64,000 nt of DNA from Ruminococcus sp. (GCA_017534835.1 JAFXVT010000067.1:55188-119187), one strand, 5' to 3'; shown: positions 25,542 to 34,803, numbered from the stretch's first letter. Made by a program: numbers and translations. The notes: a model not told the origin generated them from the sequence alone.

Positions 25542-26273
25542 TTATTTTCCGTTCACGAATCTGTTTATGCCGTAAAACAGCGTAAGAGCGACCTTTTCCT
25601 GATATTCCTCCGTGTTGAGCAGCGACGCCTCCGCCGGATTCGAGAGGAAGCCGCACTCCGCCATCACAGTCGGATTGTCGCTGTAGTAGCAGAGGAAGAG
25701 CTCCTTGCCGCAGAGCTTTATCTCGCGCTTGTTATCGGGCTGGAGCAGCTCCGTAAAGCTCGATTGCAGACTTCTTGCGAGCTGCTCGCTTCGGCTGTCG
25801 GAGTTGGAATAGAACATCTGCGCGCCGCTGTATACCGGGTCTGTGAACTGGTTCTGATGAATGGATACGCAGACGGCATTGTCGTATTTGTTGAACAGCG
25901 CGAGGCGATTGTCCATATCGGAGCTCTTCTGATTTGACAGTCCCTCAACGCCGCTGTCGTGGATAGAAATATCGGAATCGCGTGTCACCTCGACATCATA
26001 GCCTGATAGTTCGAGCATATCCCTGAGACGCAGAAGGATACTGAGATTGATGCCCTTCTCCGGTACTCCCTCTGCCGATACGCAGCCGCCGTCGAAGCCG
26101 CCGTGTCCTGCATCGAGGATAATGACCGGCAGCTCATTGTCCTGCATCAGCGCTGCCGGAGCAGCTCCGCCGCCGTTTCTGCTGCTTACGACTGATACTG
26201 CTCCGACTGCCGCTGCGCAGAAGCACAGCGTTATCCCCGAAGCTATGAGCTTTATCTTGTTTTTGTTGTTCAT
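25542..26273 (-). CDS. N-acetylmuramoyl-L-alanine amidase (Amidase_3, CwlD-like)
   Basis: This 243-aa enzyme cleaves the lactyl-amide bond of peptidoglycan. A membrane or signal segment (about 7-28) is followed by the Amidase_3 domain: DAGHGGFDGG with the first zinc His, the second zinc ligand in the PEKGINLSILLRL helix, TRDSD, SIHQNQF with the third His, and VMAECGFLSNPAE with the catalytic Glu. The length and layout resemble CwlD, which acts in spore cortex synthesis, but no sporulation genes are adjacent. It is likely an extracellular, membrane-attached enzyme. Confidence 0.88.
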   Translation of the reverse strand: MNNKNKIKLIASGITLCFCAAAVGAVSVVSSRNGGGAAPAALMQDNELPVIILDAGHGGFDGGCVSAEGVPEKGINLSILLRLRDMLELSGYDVEVTRDSDISIHDSGVEGLSNQKSSDMDNRLALFNKYDNAVCVSIHQNQFTDPVYSGAQMFYSNSDSRSEQLARSLQSSFTELLQPDNKREIKLCGKELFLCYYSDNPTVMAECGFLSNPAEASLLNTEEYQEKVALTLFYGINRFVNGK

Positions 26274-26365
26274 TGTGAGCCTCCTGTTTTTTTATAAATA
26301 CTATTCGCTCAGGTTCCGAAGTATTCCGGAAACGCAGATACTGTCACAGAATATGCCGAAACACA

Positions 26366-26396
26366 GAAAAACAGAGGAGCACTAAGCTCCTCTGTT
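26366..26396 (-). terminator. Terminator of the 271-aa membrane protein gene
   Basis: AACAGAGGAGC (26370-26380) pairs with GCTCCTCTGTT (26386-26396). On the minus strand a short T run (complement of 26366-26370) follows. Confidence 0.7.
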
Positions 26397-26403
26397 ATAC
26401 TCG

Positions 26404-27219
26404 TTATTTATAGCGCTCAGTTCCGAAGAGCACCTTGTCGAAGAAGTCCTTTGTTTTCTCCTCGCCGAGGTTCTTCTTGAACACATCTGTGGAAACTCCG
26501 CCTTTTTCGACGAGGTCATCGCAGTATCCCTGTGTAATATCGTGCTTTTTGGAAGCTGCCTCATCGGAGAGAGTTTCAAGTCCGGAAGCCGATGTCATAT
26601 ATGTGCTTATCGCGTCTGAGAACATCTCCTTTATCTTTTCGTCGTCCGCTCTCTTGCCTGCCTTGTGGAGCGCCACAGTGAGGAGGTCATCATACCACGC
26701 AGGCTCGGTCGTGATGTTTTCGAGGTCTGAATACCTGCTCTCGAATCCGCGTATCTTGTCCATTACCTGAACGTACTGCGGAGCGGAGGCATCCTCTGTA
26801 AGGTCATAGAATTCCGCGTAAGCCTTGCGCTTGCCGTAGATGTACATAAAGTCCATTGAGAGCATCGGCATATCCTTCTCATAAGGAGTGATGATGTAGG
26901 ATACCATCTGCATCATTCCCATATTGACCTTCATCACGGAAAGGTTGCCGAGGTCCTTGATGTCGTACTGTGAAACGTCGAATTTCATAATGCCGTACAT
27001 TTTTATCTCGCTGTATTCGCCTGCGTCGACCGGTGTGACCTCGGTGAATCCCGAGAGAGTCTCCATACCCGCATCGAGAGTGCTGTTCATCACCTTCATA
27101 TTTTTCGATGCATTCACTGCTGTAAAGCCGGCGACCGCACCGATGAGAAGTACGATGATCAGCAATACAGCGAGTATCACCCTGCGTATCCTGCCTTTTT
27201 TCTTAACTGTTTTTTCCAT
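26404..27219 (-). CDS. Membrane-anchored protein of unknown function
   Basis: The 271-aa protein has a basic N-terminus (KTVKKKGRIRR), one hydrophobic helix (about 13-35) and a long extracellular region with no recognised family. Aromatic and Met-rich stretches such as SMDFMYIYGKRKAYAEFYD and TTEPAWYDDLLTVALHK suggest a compact mixed fold. The gene has the best promoter in the window (perfect consensus hexamers) and an AGGAGG ribosome site, so it is probably well expressed. It stands alone, divergent from the ABC-F gene. No function can be assigned. Confidence 0.75.
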   Translation of the reverse strand: MEKTVKKKGRIRRVILAVLLIIVLLIGAVAGFTAVNASKNMKVMNSTLDAGMETLSGFTEVTPVDAGEYSEIKMYGIMKFDVSQYDIKDLGNLSVMKVNMGMMQMVSYIITPYEKDMPMLSMDFMYIYGKRKAYAEFYDLTEDASAPQYVQVMDKIRGFESRYSDLENITTEPAWYDDLLTVALHKAGKRADDEKIKEMFSDAISTYMTSASGLETLSDEAASKKHDITQGYCDDLVEKGGVSTDVFKKNLGEEKTKDFFDKVLFGTERYK

Positions 27220-27254
27220 AGTAGTCCTCCTGTCAGAAATATCAAAACATTACA

Positions 27255-27283
27255 ATTATAACATCTGACACGGGATATGTCAA
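27255..27283 (-). promoter_or_regulatory. Consensus promoter of the 271-aa membrane protein gene
   Basis: On the minus strand TTGACA (27283-27278) and TATAAT (27260-27255) are perfect consensus boxes with a 17-base spacer. Confidence 0.85.
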
Positions 27284-27312
27284 TAGAGCGCAGATGTTCC
27301 GGACTCTATGCC

Positions 27313-27341
27313 TTGCAATTGATGTACGGTTATGGTATAAT
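27313..27341 (+). promoter_or_regulatory. Promoter of the ABC-F gene
   Basis: TTGCAA (27313-27318) and TATAAT (27336-27341) are spaced by 17 bases. The transcript start falls about 20 bases before the ATG at 27371. Confidence 0.75.
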
Positions 27342-27370
27342 TGAAAGGAATCAATAAGCGGAGGATAAAA

Positions 27371-28924
27371 ATGAGCATACTTAATGTTGAACACGTAACG
27401 CACGGATTCGGTGCGAGACAGATACTGAATGACGCATCATTCCGCCTTCTCAGAGGCGAGCACGTCGGACTTGTCGGCGCGAACGGCGAGGGCAAATCTA
27501 CATTTCTGAATATCATCACAGGCAAGTTACAGCCGGACGAGGGAAAGATAGAGTGGTGCAGACACATCACAACGGGCTACCTCGACCAGTACAGCACGCT
27601 CGAAAAGGGCAAGTCTATCCGCGATGTACTGCGCAGCGCTTTCGACCACCTTGCCGAGCTCGAAACAGAAATGCTCGCGCTTTATGATAAGATGTCGGAC
27701 TGCTCCGAGGAAGAGATGAACGCTCTTATGGAGGAAGTCGGCGAGATACAGAGCATTCTCGATTACAGCGGATATTACACTATCGACGCGAAAATATCCG
27801 AATATGCGAACGGTCTCGGACTGAATGAGATAGGTCTCGACCGCGATGTGTCGGAGCTTTCGGGTGGTCAGCGAGCGAAGGTACTGCTCGCGAAGGTGCT
27901 GCTTGAGAATCCGATGATACTCATTCTTGACGAGCCTACGAACTTTCTCGACGAGAACCATATCCGCTGGCTGACGAATTTCCTTCAGAACTACGAAAAT
28001 GCATTTATCCTCGTATCGCACGATGTACCGTTTATGAACAGCGTCATAAATGTGGTATACCACGTTGAAAACGCCGTGATGACGCGCTATACCGGCGATT
28101 ATGACAATTTTGTGCGAATGTACGAGCTGAAGAAGAAGCAGACCGAGCAGGCTTATGAAAAGCAGCAGAAGGAGATAGCCGACCTTGAGGATTTCATCGC
28201 ACGCAACAAGGCGCGCGTCGCAACGACGAATATGGCGAAATCGCGCCAGAAAAAGCTCGATAAAATGGACAGGATAACCCTTATGCGCGAGAAGCCGAAG
28301 CCGACCTTTTCATTCCGGAAGGCACGCACTCCCGGACGTGTCGTCATCGACTGCAAGAATGTCGTTCTCGGCTACGATGAGCCGCTCACGAAGCCTATCT
28401 CCATCAAGGTCGAGAACGGGCAGAAAATTGCGATCCGCGGCGTGAACGGCATCGGAAAATCGACTCTTCTTAAGACGATGCTGAAGATAATACCGCCTGT
28501 TTCCGGCTATGTCGAGCACGACCAGTTCGTCGAATACGGCTACTTCGAGCAGGAGGAGGAGAGCACAGACAAGACTGCTCTCGACGTGATATGGGAGGAA
28601 TATCCGTCAATGACAAATGCGGAGGTGCGTGCGGCTCTTGCACAGTGCGGACTCACCACCGAGCACATAACCTCGCAGATGCGAGTCCTTTCCGGCGGCG
28701 AGAATGCGAAGGTGAGGATATGCAGGATAATGCTGAAGGAGGTCAATCTTCTCGTCCTCGACGAGCCGACGAACCACCTCGACGTTGATGCGAAGGAGTC
28801 GCTGAAAAAGGCGATAAAGGACTATAAAGGCACAGTTCTCATTGTCAGCCACGAGCCCGAATTCTATATGGACATCGCCGATAACATATGGAATATCGAG
28901 GAGTGGTCGACTAAAATAATATGA
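27371..28924 (+). CDS. ABC-F family ATPase
   Basis: The 517-aa protein holds two ABC ATPase domains in one chain and no membrane segments, the ABC-F plan. Domain 1 has GANGEGKST, the signature LSGGQRAKV and LILDEPTNFLD. The inter-domain linker is highly charged (about residues 240-310). Domain 2 has GVNGIGKST, LSGGENAKV and LVLDEPTNHLD. ABC-F proteins act on the ribosome, either resolving stalled translation or giving antibiotic resistance; which role applies cannot be told here. No leader peptide with attenuation was noticed. Start at 27371 follows GCGGAGGA. Its stop is 17 bases before the nitroreductase start. Confidence 0.9.
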   Translation: MSILNVEHVTHGFGARQILNDASFRLLRGEHVGLVGANGEGKSTFLNIITGKLQPDEGKIEWCRHITTGYLDQYSTLEKGKSIRDVLRSAFDHLAELETEMLALYDKMSDCSEEEMNALMEEVGEIQSILDYSGYYTIDAKISEYANGLGLNEIGLDRDVSELSGGQRAKVLLAKVLLENPMILILDEPTNFLDENHIRWLTNFLQNYENAFILVSHDVPFMNSVINVVYHVENAVMTRYTGDYDNFVRMYELKKKQTEQAYEKQQKEIADLEDFIARNKARVATTNMAKSRQKKLDKMDRITLMREKPKPTFSFRKARTPGRVVIDCKNVVLGYDEPLTKPISIKVENGQKIAIRGVNGIGKSTLLKTMLKIIPPVSGYVEHDQFVEYGYFEQEEESTDKTALDVIWEEYPSMTNAEVRAALAQCGLTTEHITSQMRVLSGGENAKVRICRIMLKEVNLLVLDEPTNHLDVDAKESLKKAIKDYKGTVLIVSHEPEFYMDIADNIWNIEEWSTKII

Positions 28925-28941
28925 AATACGGAGGAAAAACA

Positions 28942-29460
28942 ATGGATGCTATCGAAAACCTTATGACCAGAAGAAGTGTGAGAAAATTCAAGCCGGATAT
29001 GGTGCCGAAGGATGTCATTGCCAGAATAGCCGAGGCAGGCACATACGCGGCTACGGGTATGAACTGGCAGTCGCCGGTTATCATTGCCGTTACAGACAAG
29101 GAGCTCCGCGACCGCCTTTCCGCGATGAATGCACGTGTTATCGGTATGGATACAGACCCGTTTTACGGTGCGCCCGTAGTGCTCATCGTGCTTGCGGACA
29201 AGTCGAGACCGACTTATCTCTATGACGGAAGTCTCGTTATGGGCAACCTTATGAATGCGGCGCACGCATACGGTGTTGCGAGCTGCTGGATACACCGCGC
29301 AAAAGAGGAGTTCGAGTCCGAAGAGGGCAGAGAGATACTCAGGAGCCTCGGTATCGAGGGCGATTACGAGGGCATCGGTCACTGTATCCTCGGCTATGTG
29401 GACTGCGAAATGCCTGCACCTGCACCGCGAAAGGAAAATTACGTATACTGGGCTGAATAA
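28942..29460 (+). CDS. Nitroreductase family protein
   Basis: The 172-aa FMN-dependent oxidoreductase-like protein has the N-terminal RRSVRKFKPD signature, the ATGMNWQSPVIIAV segment and the C-terminal HCILGYVD block of small nitroreductases. Substrate unknown. An ATG at 28921 overlaps the ABC-F stop, but GGAGG at 28930-28934 points to the ATG at 28942. It probably shares the ABC-F transcript. Confidence 0.88.
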   Translation: MDAIENLMTRRSVRKFKPDMVPKDVIARIAEAGTYAATGMNWQSPVIIAVTDKELRDRLSAMNARVIGMDTDPFYGAPVVLIVLADKSRPTYLYDGSLVMGNLMNAAHAYGVASCWIHRAKEEFESEEGREILRSLGIEGDYEGIGHCILGYVDCEMPAPAPRKENYVYWAE

Positions 29461-29483
29461 GCCGGAAATGGAAGGATAATGAT

Positions 29484-31769
29484 ATGAACATAAAAAAGGT
29501 ACTGGCTGCTGTTTCGGCAGCAGTAACGGCTGTATTGCCGCTTGCAGGAGCCGGGAACACTGCATATGACAGCGCTGTAACGGTATCCGCTGCGGAGGAG
29601 CGTGCTCTCGGAGATGTAAACGCTGACGGCAAGGTCGACGGCAAGGACGCTTCGAGAGTGCTTGCGGAATACAGCCTGCTCTCGACGAAGGGCGAATCTG
29701 CTTTTACCGATGCTGAAAGGATAGCCGGAGACGTTGATACTGACAGCTCCGTTTCAGCCAAGGACGCCTCCTATATCCTCTCATTCTACTCCTTCCTCTC
29801 AACAGGCGGACAGGGCGATATAAGGACGTTTATGAACGGCGGAAGCGAGCCAGTCACAACAACTTCGACTTCTGAACAGACTACAACTTCTGCCACAGTT
29901 CTGTCAACAACGTATACTACCTCTGTCTCAGCTGAGACGACCACGGCTGCTTCGACAACAGCACCTTCTTCACGGCTCTCGAGACCTTATGTCACAACAT
30001 CTTTTATCAGTGACACATCGGTGCAGCTCACGTGGAGGGAAGTCAGCGGTGCGGATATGTACCGCCTTGAAGTATCCACAGATCCCGATTTCAAGTCGAT
30101 CTCCATAATCTCTACGTTCACGACGAACTATTACACGCTCTCGAAGATGACTCCCGGCAAGACGTACTATGTTCGTGTACGTGCGCAGGACAGCAGCGGC
30201 GACGAGCTGACAGCGTCGGAGTACGCGTTAGTCGAGTTCACTGTTCCCGGGGCAGGAACTACTTCAACAACAACGTCTGCCAAGCCTGCGACTACAACAA
30301 CGTCCACGCAGACAACTTCCGCTGAAACAACGGCGCCCACAACAACTACGACCGCTGTTGTATATACTTCTGATCTGGCAAAGCCCGATGTTTCTCAGTA
30401 TATAGACGCTGAAAACGCTGTACACATCTGGTGGGTGAAGAACGAGGGAGCTGACAATTACCTCGTTGAGTTCTCGACAGATCCCGATTTCAAAACGATC
30501 CAGAATAAGCTCACTGCTACAAATACTTCTGTAAAAGTGTCCAAGCTTGTCCCCGGCAGGACGTATTACGCGCGTGTCCGTGCACAGAAAAGTTCGGGGG
30601 ACGGCGATGCTCTGCTCGTTTCGGAGTATTCGTATATAACATTCGTCGGACCTTCCGAGAGCGCTGAAACGACCGAAACTACTACTACTACCTCGACCAC
30701 AACAGAGCAGACCACAACAACAGCAGCTCCCGAAACTACAACAACGACTACAGCTACGATACGTGTTGTGAGTCCGCTCCTGTCAGCACCGACGGTTTCG
30801 CTCGATTTCACCTCCACGACCTCCGTTCGCTTTACGTGGGACAAGGTCGAGGGTGCAGAGCAGTACGTGCTTGAGTTCTCGTCAAAGTCCGATTTCAGCT
30901 CCATAAACGGGACCGCCAAGACAAGCACAAACAGCTACGAGCGCAAGTATCTCACTCCCGGCAGCACGTATTATATGCGCATCTGCGCGCAGAAAAAAGG
31001 AACAGGCGAGCTTCTCGTTTCACCGTATACGACAGCAGAGTTCACGATGCCGAAAGAAATTGTTGTATCGACTGCCACCACGACTACACCGAAAGTTACG
31101 ACCACAACGAAAGCCACTACAACAGCAAAGGTCACAACAACTGCTTCAACGACCACAACATCTCCTGTTACCGTTGCGAGAAATTATTCGTGGACTGACC
31201 CGAATACAGGCAAAAAAGTCGGATACACCCTGACCTTTAAGAAGGCGGTCGCAGATCACTACAGCACTATCCCGAGAATAAAGGAGATAAACAAGTGGAC
31301 TGAATACTGCTCAGATGAGGTGAACAAGAGCCTCCTCAAGGAGTTCGCGGACTGGGTGAACAAGACCGGAGACAGCTACGGATACTCCGACTATCAGAAG
31401 GTGCTTCTTGCCGCACAGGTCGCTCAGAAGATACCTTACAAGACTGACAAGGAATCGAGGTACGTTGCCGAATATCCCAAGTATCCGTATGAGACCTTCT
31501 ATGACGGCTGCGGAGACTGCGAGGACAAGTCGATAATCCTCGCCGGTATCCTCCACGAGATGAACTACGGAGTCGCTCTTCTCCATTTCTCCGACCATAT
31601 GGCAGTCGGTATCTCGGGAGGAAACGGCATCTACGGACGCTATTACACTCTCTCCGGCAGCGACAAGAAGTATTTCTACATAGAATCCACTAACTTTGGC
31701 GCAAAGATAGGCGAATGCCCCGAAAAGTACAAGGATGAGATACCCAGAGTCTACATTCTGAAATTCTGA
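29484..31769 (+). CDS. Secreted dockerin protein with FN3-like repeats and a transglutaminase-like domain
   Basis: The 761-aa protein has a signal peptide (about 1-35) and an N-terminal two-repeat dockerin (GDVNADGKVDGKDASRVL ... GDVDTDSSVSAKDASYIL). Three FN3-like modules, each with a TPGKTYYVRVRAQ-type strand (PGRTYYARVRAQ, PGSTYYMRICAQ), are separated by long Thr/Ser linkers. The C-terminal domain is transglutaminase-like: the catalytic Cys is in DGCGDCEDKS (C679) and the His in FSDHMAV (H705). The Thr linkers may be glycosylated. It follows the nitroreductase by 23 bases but is likely a separate function. It may be a secreted peptidase or cross-linking enzyme docked to a scaffold. Confidence 0.8.
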   Translation: MNIKKVLAAVSAAVTAVLPLAGAGNTAYDSAVTVSAAEERALGDVNADGKVDGKDASRVLAEYSLLSTKGESAFTDAERIAGDVDTDSSVSAKDASYILSFYSFLSTGGQGDIRTFMNGGSEPVTTTSTSEQTTTSATVLSTTYTTSVSAETTTAASTTAPSSRLSRPYVTTSFISDTSVQLTWREVSGADMYRLEVSTDPDFKSISIISTFTTNYYTLSKMTPGKTYYVRVRAQDSSGDELTASEYALVEFTVPGAGTTSTTTSAKPATTTTSTQTTSAETTAPTTTTTAVVYTSDLAKPDVSQYIDAENAVHIWWVKNEGADNYLVEFSTDPDFKTIQNKLTATNTSVKVSKLVPGRTYYARVRAQKSSGDGDALLVSEYSYITFVGPSESAETTETTTTTSTTTEQTTTTAAPETTTTTTATIRVVSPLLSAPTVSLDFTSTTSVRFTWDKVEGAEQYVLEFSSKSDFSSINGTAKTSTNSYERKYLTPGSTYYMRICAQKKGTGELLVSPYTTAEFTMPKEIVVSTATTTTPKVTTTTKATTTAKVTTTASTTTTSPVTVARNYSWTDPNTGKKVGYTLTFKKAVADHYSTIPRIKEINKWTEYCSDEVNKSLLKEFADWVNKTGDSYGYSDYQKVLLAAQVAQKIPYKTDKESRYVAEYPKYPYETFYDGCGDCEDKSIILAGILHEMNYGVALLHFSDHMAVGISGGNGIYGRYYTLSGSDKKYFYIESTNFGAKIGECPEKYKDEIPRVYILKF

Positions 31770-31778
31770 TGATCAAAA

Positions 31779-31809
31779 AAATCCGCAGGAGTTTTTCCCT
31801 CCTGCGGAT
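31779..31809. terminator. Terminator between converging genes
   Basis: ATCCGCAGGAG (31781-31791) pairs with CTCCTGCGGAT (31799-31809). The poly-A run on the left gives the minus-strand gene a T tract. Confidence 0.8.
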
Positions 31810-31816
31810 CTTGCTT

Positions 31817-32788
31817 TCAGTAATCTATTCCATTGAAGCCGACTGAGCCTGAGCTCTGTCCGCTGTATGGGAACAGCAGCAGATACCCGTAGTCTGAACG
31901 CCCCTGAAATGCGTTTATCTGGTCATATGTGCCGTGAACGTAGAGCGTGTGCTCGGTGAATTCGGGCGTGGTGTAGGTCTCGACGCTCGTGGCAATGAAG
32001 CCCTGCTTTCCGAGGCGTTGTGCCTCGGCGTAAAGGGAGGCGTAGTCAGTGACAAGGTTGGTGCCGTTTCCGCTCCATATCTGTACAGCTACGCGGTAAT
32101 CGGCAGAGCTTCCGTACTCGTTCATCGCGCTCCTCACCGGGTATGCGAAGCAGACAACACCGTCCTTCGGTGCTGCAATATCGTAGTCTCCGCCGGGATA
32201 GGAGGTTATGAGTGTGCGGAACTCAGGCTGCTCGTCACCTTCACGGAGCGCAGGGGCATTCCCGGCAGGAGCAGTCTGCGCTGCAGCCGTTGAAGTCACC
32301 TCCGGCGCAGCAGTTGCTGCTGCGGCAGTCGTCTTTGCAGGAGATTCCGGCGGAGCGGTAGCTGCTGACGGTATTGTTTCCGTTTCGTTTTCAGCCCTGA
32401 CCTCGTGCTCCTTCGCAGTGGTCGGGGCTTCTTCATTTTCTGCGGAGCCGGAGACCGGTACCCTATCGGCAGCCGGCTGTGGGGACGGTTTTTCAGTTGC
32501 CTTTTCCGTGACCTCCGCCGCAGCACTGATACCTGTTCTTGCTTCTGTCTTTATGCTCGTGTGAGCAGAGCTCCCGCTGCTTTCGGTGATGATACTGACG
32601 GAGGGAGCGACCTCCGCCGGCTTGAATGCGCCGCTGTACCATAATCCTGTTCCGACGGCTGCTGCCGCACAGACCGGCGTTACGGCTGCCGCGACCTTCG
32701 TTATCCTTTCGCGTTTCAGTTTCTTTTCTGCCTCGTACTCGTTTATCCTTCTGAGCACGTCCTCAGACATCTTTTCATAGTTTTTCAT
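31817..32788 (-). CDS. Membrane anti-sigma-like protein with Thr/Ala-rich stalk
   Basis: The 323-aa protein has a short cytoplasmic N-terminus (MKNYEKMSEDVLRRINEYEA), one membrane helix (about 30-50), and a low-complexity Ala/Thr/Pro/Glu stalk to about residue 195. A folded extracellular domain (about 200-323, EFRTLITSYPGG... to SVGFNGIDY) follows; no family was recognised for it. The start at 32788 follows GGAGGGCT and overlaps the sigma stop by 14 bases. This pairing and topology indicate a membrane anti-sigma factor that senses an external signal, as RsgI-type proteins do; this is inference. Confidence 0.65.
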   Translation of the reverse strand: MKNYEKMSEDVLRRINEYEAEKKLKRERITKVAAAVTPVCAAAAVGTGLWYSGAFKPAEVAPSVSIITESSGSSAHTSIKTEARTGISAAAEVTEKATEKPSPQPAADRVPVSGSAENEEAPTTAKEHEVRAENETETIPSAATAPPESPAKTTAAAATAAPEVTSTAAAQTAPAGNAPALREGDEQPEFRTLITSYPGGDYDIAAPKDGVVCFAYPVRSAMNEYGSSADYRVAVQIWSGNGTNLVTDYASLYAEAQRLGKQGFIATSVETYTTPEFTEHTLYVHGTYDQINAFQGRSDYGYLLLFPYSGQSSGSVGFNGIDY

Positions 32789-33335
32789 AGTCATAGCCCT
32801 CCGTTTCAAGCTGAGCTCTGAGTGATTTTTTTGCGCGGTACAAAAGCGATTCGACACTGCGCAGGCTCTTGTGCATAATAATTGCAGCCTCGCGGCAGGT
32901 GAGCTCCTCAAAATATACGAGCCACAGCACCTGTCTGTGATCGGGGCTCAGCTTCCGCATAGCCCTGTGAACGGTTATCTGCTGCTCTTTTCTGAGGTAG
33001 ATGCGTTCGACCTCTTCCTCCTCGCTTATGAGCTCAGCGCTGTCATCGAGCGAGACAAAAGCCTGCCTTCTGCATTTGCGGAGGTGGTCTATCGCGACAT
33101 TCCTGCCGATGGTGTAAAGCCACGTTTTGAACGAGCCTTTGCCCTTGTCCTTCGGCTTTTTCGTGCCGAGCAGGACGAAGGTATCCTCTGCGAGCTCCTC
33201 CGCTGTCTGAATATTTCCGACAATGCTTGTCAGGTACAGTATCAGACCGTCCTTGTAGTCTCTTATAAGCTCAACGAGACCGCTTTCGTCACCGTCATCA
33301 CGGAAACGGCGGTAGCTACTTGCACCGTTATCCAT
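32775..33335 (-). CDS. ECF-type RNA polymerase sigma factor
   Basis: The 186-aa protein has region 2 (ELIRDYKDGLILYL ... AEELAEDTFVLL ... FKTWLYTIGRNVAIDHLRK) and region 4 (MRKLSPDHRQVLWLVYFEELTCREAAIIMHKSLRSVESLLYRAKKSL). These bind the -10 and -35 elements of target promoters. The start at 33335 is set by GAAAGGAG; the upstream ATG at 33374 lacks one. It is coupled by overlap to the anti-sigma-like gene. It is close in sequence to the sigma factor at 62971-63516. Confidence 0.88.
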   Translation of the reverse strand: MDNGASSYRRFRDDGDESGLVELIRDYKDGLILYLTSIVGNIQTAEELAEDTFVLLGTKKPKDKGKGSFKTWLYTIGRNVAIDHLRKCRRQAFVSLDDSAELISEEEEVERIYLRKEQQITVHRAMRKLSPDHRQVLWLVYFEELTCREAAIIMHKSLRSVESLLYRAKKSLRAQLETEGYDYEKL

Positions 33336-33427
33336 TGACAAGCTCCTTTCCGAGAGCCGTTCATCTGCTCTCATCTATTACACGAAGGAAACGCAAGAAA
33401 CTACGCGCACATTTTTCGGTATGGCAA

Positions 33428-33464
33428 AAAAATACCGAGCCGATCGTCTCAGGCTCGGTATTTT
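33428..33464 (-). terminator. Terminator of the dockerin gene
   Basis: AATACCGAGCC (33431-33441) pairs with GGCTCGGTATT (33452-33462); on the minus strand a TTTTTTT run follows. Confidence 0.85.
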
Positions 33465-33495
33465 GCTTTAATTCAGAAAAAAGTTGGGTTTCTGC

Positions 33496-34704
33496 TCAAC
33501 TGACTATGGTAGCATTTTGGATATACATATCGAAGTTGTCATAGAGTCCCTCATAGTTGACGTAGTTTTTCCTGAGGAGCTCACCGACGTACTCGATTAT
33601 TTCCGGGTCATTGCGGCACTGGTCATAGCCGATGAGACTGCACAGCTCGATAAACCGAGCCTTGCCGTTTTCGTCGGGCTTTATGAGATAGATGCTCATT
33701 TCATTTCCGTCGAACCAGTGTATCTGAGAGCGGAGCCAATCGGCATTTTTCAATTCATCGGCTCTTTTCAGCAGATCATTTGTCTTAGCGAGAGTATCGC
33801 TGTCCATCTGCATTTCTCCGAAGCCCGAGTATGAATGAGCCATAAGAGCCTTCAGCTCGTTGTACCAGTCAGTGTCTTCCCTGAAGTTTACCAGCGGTAT
33901 TGCCGGAGCTGTATGTGCGGAGCCGTTTTCGCCGTAAGTGGTGGTGCCGCCATCGGTATACATACGGTATGCGGCTCCTGTCTGGTCGAAGACGAGGAGG
34001 TCCTGACCGCTCTTTTTCCCGAGCTTGTTGAGGGAATAATCAACAGCGAGAACAGGCACGGGCGTATCGGTTATATCAGTGATATTCACGTCCTTGCTGA
34101 CGAGCTTTTTGCGCAGCAGGACGAGGTCGTATACATCAAGGACGTTGTCGACACAGAGGTCAGCCTCAGCCCAGTCGAAATACGTGTCATTGACTTTTCC
34201 GAGCAGCCACTGCTGGAGCGTAACGGCGTCCGCCATAGTGACTCTGCCGTCGCCGTTGGCATCGCCGGTAGGCTGTATCCTCGCTTTCAGCTCAACATCT
34301 ACCGAGCCGTCGTCATTTACGGTCACATCGGGCTGGAACTCAGTGCAGAAATTGAAAACGTCGGCGTTCTTGTACAGATCGGCGAGACCGTTCGTGTCAA
34401 CAGTGGGATTCTTCGTAATTGTTACCATCGGACCTGTGCAGATGTCTTCCTGCTCATTGTAAAAATGAACATCAAGGCAGAACCAGAAGGGGTGCTTATC
34501 GAGGAGCTCATCCGGGATAAGCTCGCCTGTGTCAGCGTCGTAGACGGTAAATCGCATAATATCGCTTGCAGGAGCGGCGCTGTCAGACACGGCAGCTGAG
34601 CTGTCAGCGGCGTCATCAGCAAGCGCGGTCTGACCGCAGGTGAAAAGCGGTGCAAGAGCAGCCGCAGCAGCGATGAATGCGGCAGTGATTTTTTTTGAGA
34701 TCAT
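33496..34704 (-). CDS. Secreted protein with an internal dockerin
   Basis: The 402-aa protein has a signal peptide (about 1-30, ending near GQTALA). An N-terminal domain of about 110 residues follows, then a central two-repeat dockerin (GDANGDGRVTMADAVTLQQWL ... DNVLDVYDLVLLRKKL). The C-terminal domain of about 190 residues contains LLVFDQTGAAYRMY and WFDGNEMSIYLIKPDENG. Neither outer domain matches a family I know. An internal dockerin is less common than a terminal one. Start at 34704 after GGAGGG; its own promoter lies upstream. Confidence 0.7.
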   Translation of the reverse strand: MISKKITAAFIAAAAALAPLFTCGQTALADDAADSSAAVSDSAAPASDIMRFTVYDADTGELIPDELLDKHPFWFCLDVHFYNEQEDICTGPMVTITKNPTVDTNGLADLYKNADVFNFCTEFQPDVTVNDDGSVDVELKARIQPTGDANGDGRVTMADAVTLQQWLLGKVNDTYFDWAEADLCVDNVLDVYDLVLLRKKLVSKDVNITDITDTPVPVLAVDYSLNKLGKKSGQDLLVFDQTGAAYRMYTDGGTTTYGENGSAHTAPAIPLVNFREDTDWYNELKALMAHSYSGFGEMQMDSDTLAKTNDLLKRADELKNADWLRSQIHWFDGNEMSIYLIKPDENGKARFIELCSLIGYDQCRNDPEIIEYVGELLRKNYVNYEGLYDNFDMYIQNATIVS

Positions 34705-34738
34705 AAATGTCACCCTCCGTTCGGAATTCTTTTATTCC

Positions 34739-34776
34739 ATTATAGCAGTTAATTCCGGAAAATGCAACATTTCCGG
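34739..34776 (-). promoter_or_regulatory. Promoter with overlapping CCGGAAA/TTTCCGG inverted repeat
   Basis: On the minus strand TTGCAT (34767-34762) and TATAAT (34744-34739) are spaced by 17. The inverted repeat CCGGAAA (34755-34761) / TTTCCGG (34770-34776) straddles the -35 box, and a third TTTCCGG copy lies at 34789-34795. It looks like an operator. Confidence 0.55.
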
Positions 34777-34803
34777 TAAAATTTGTTATTTCCGGAGAGG
34801 TTA

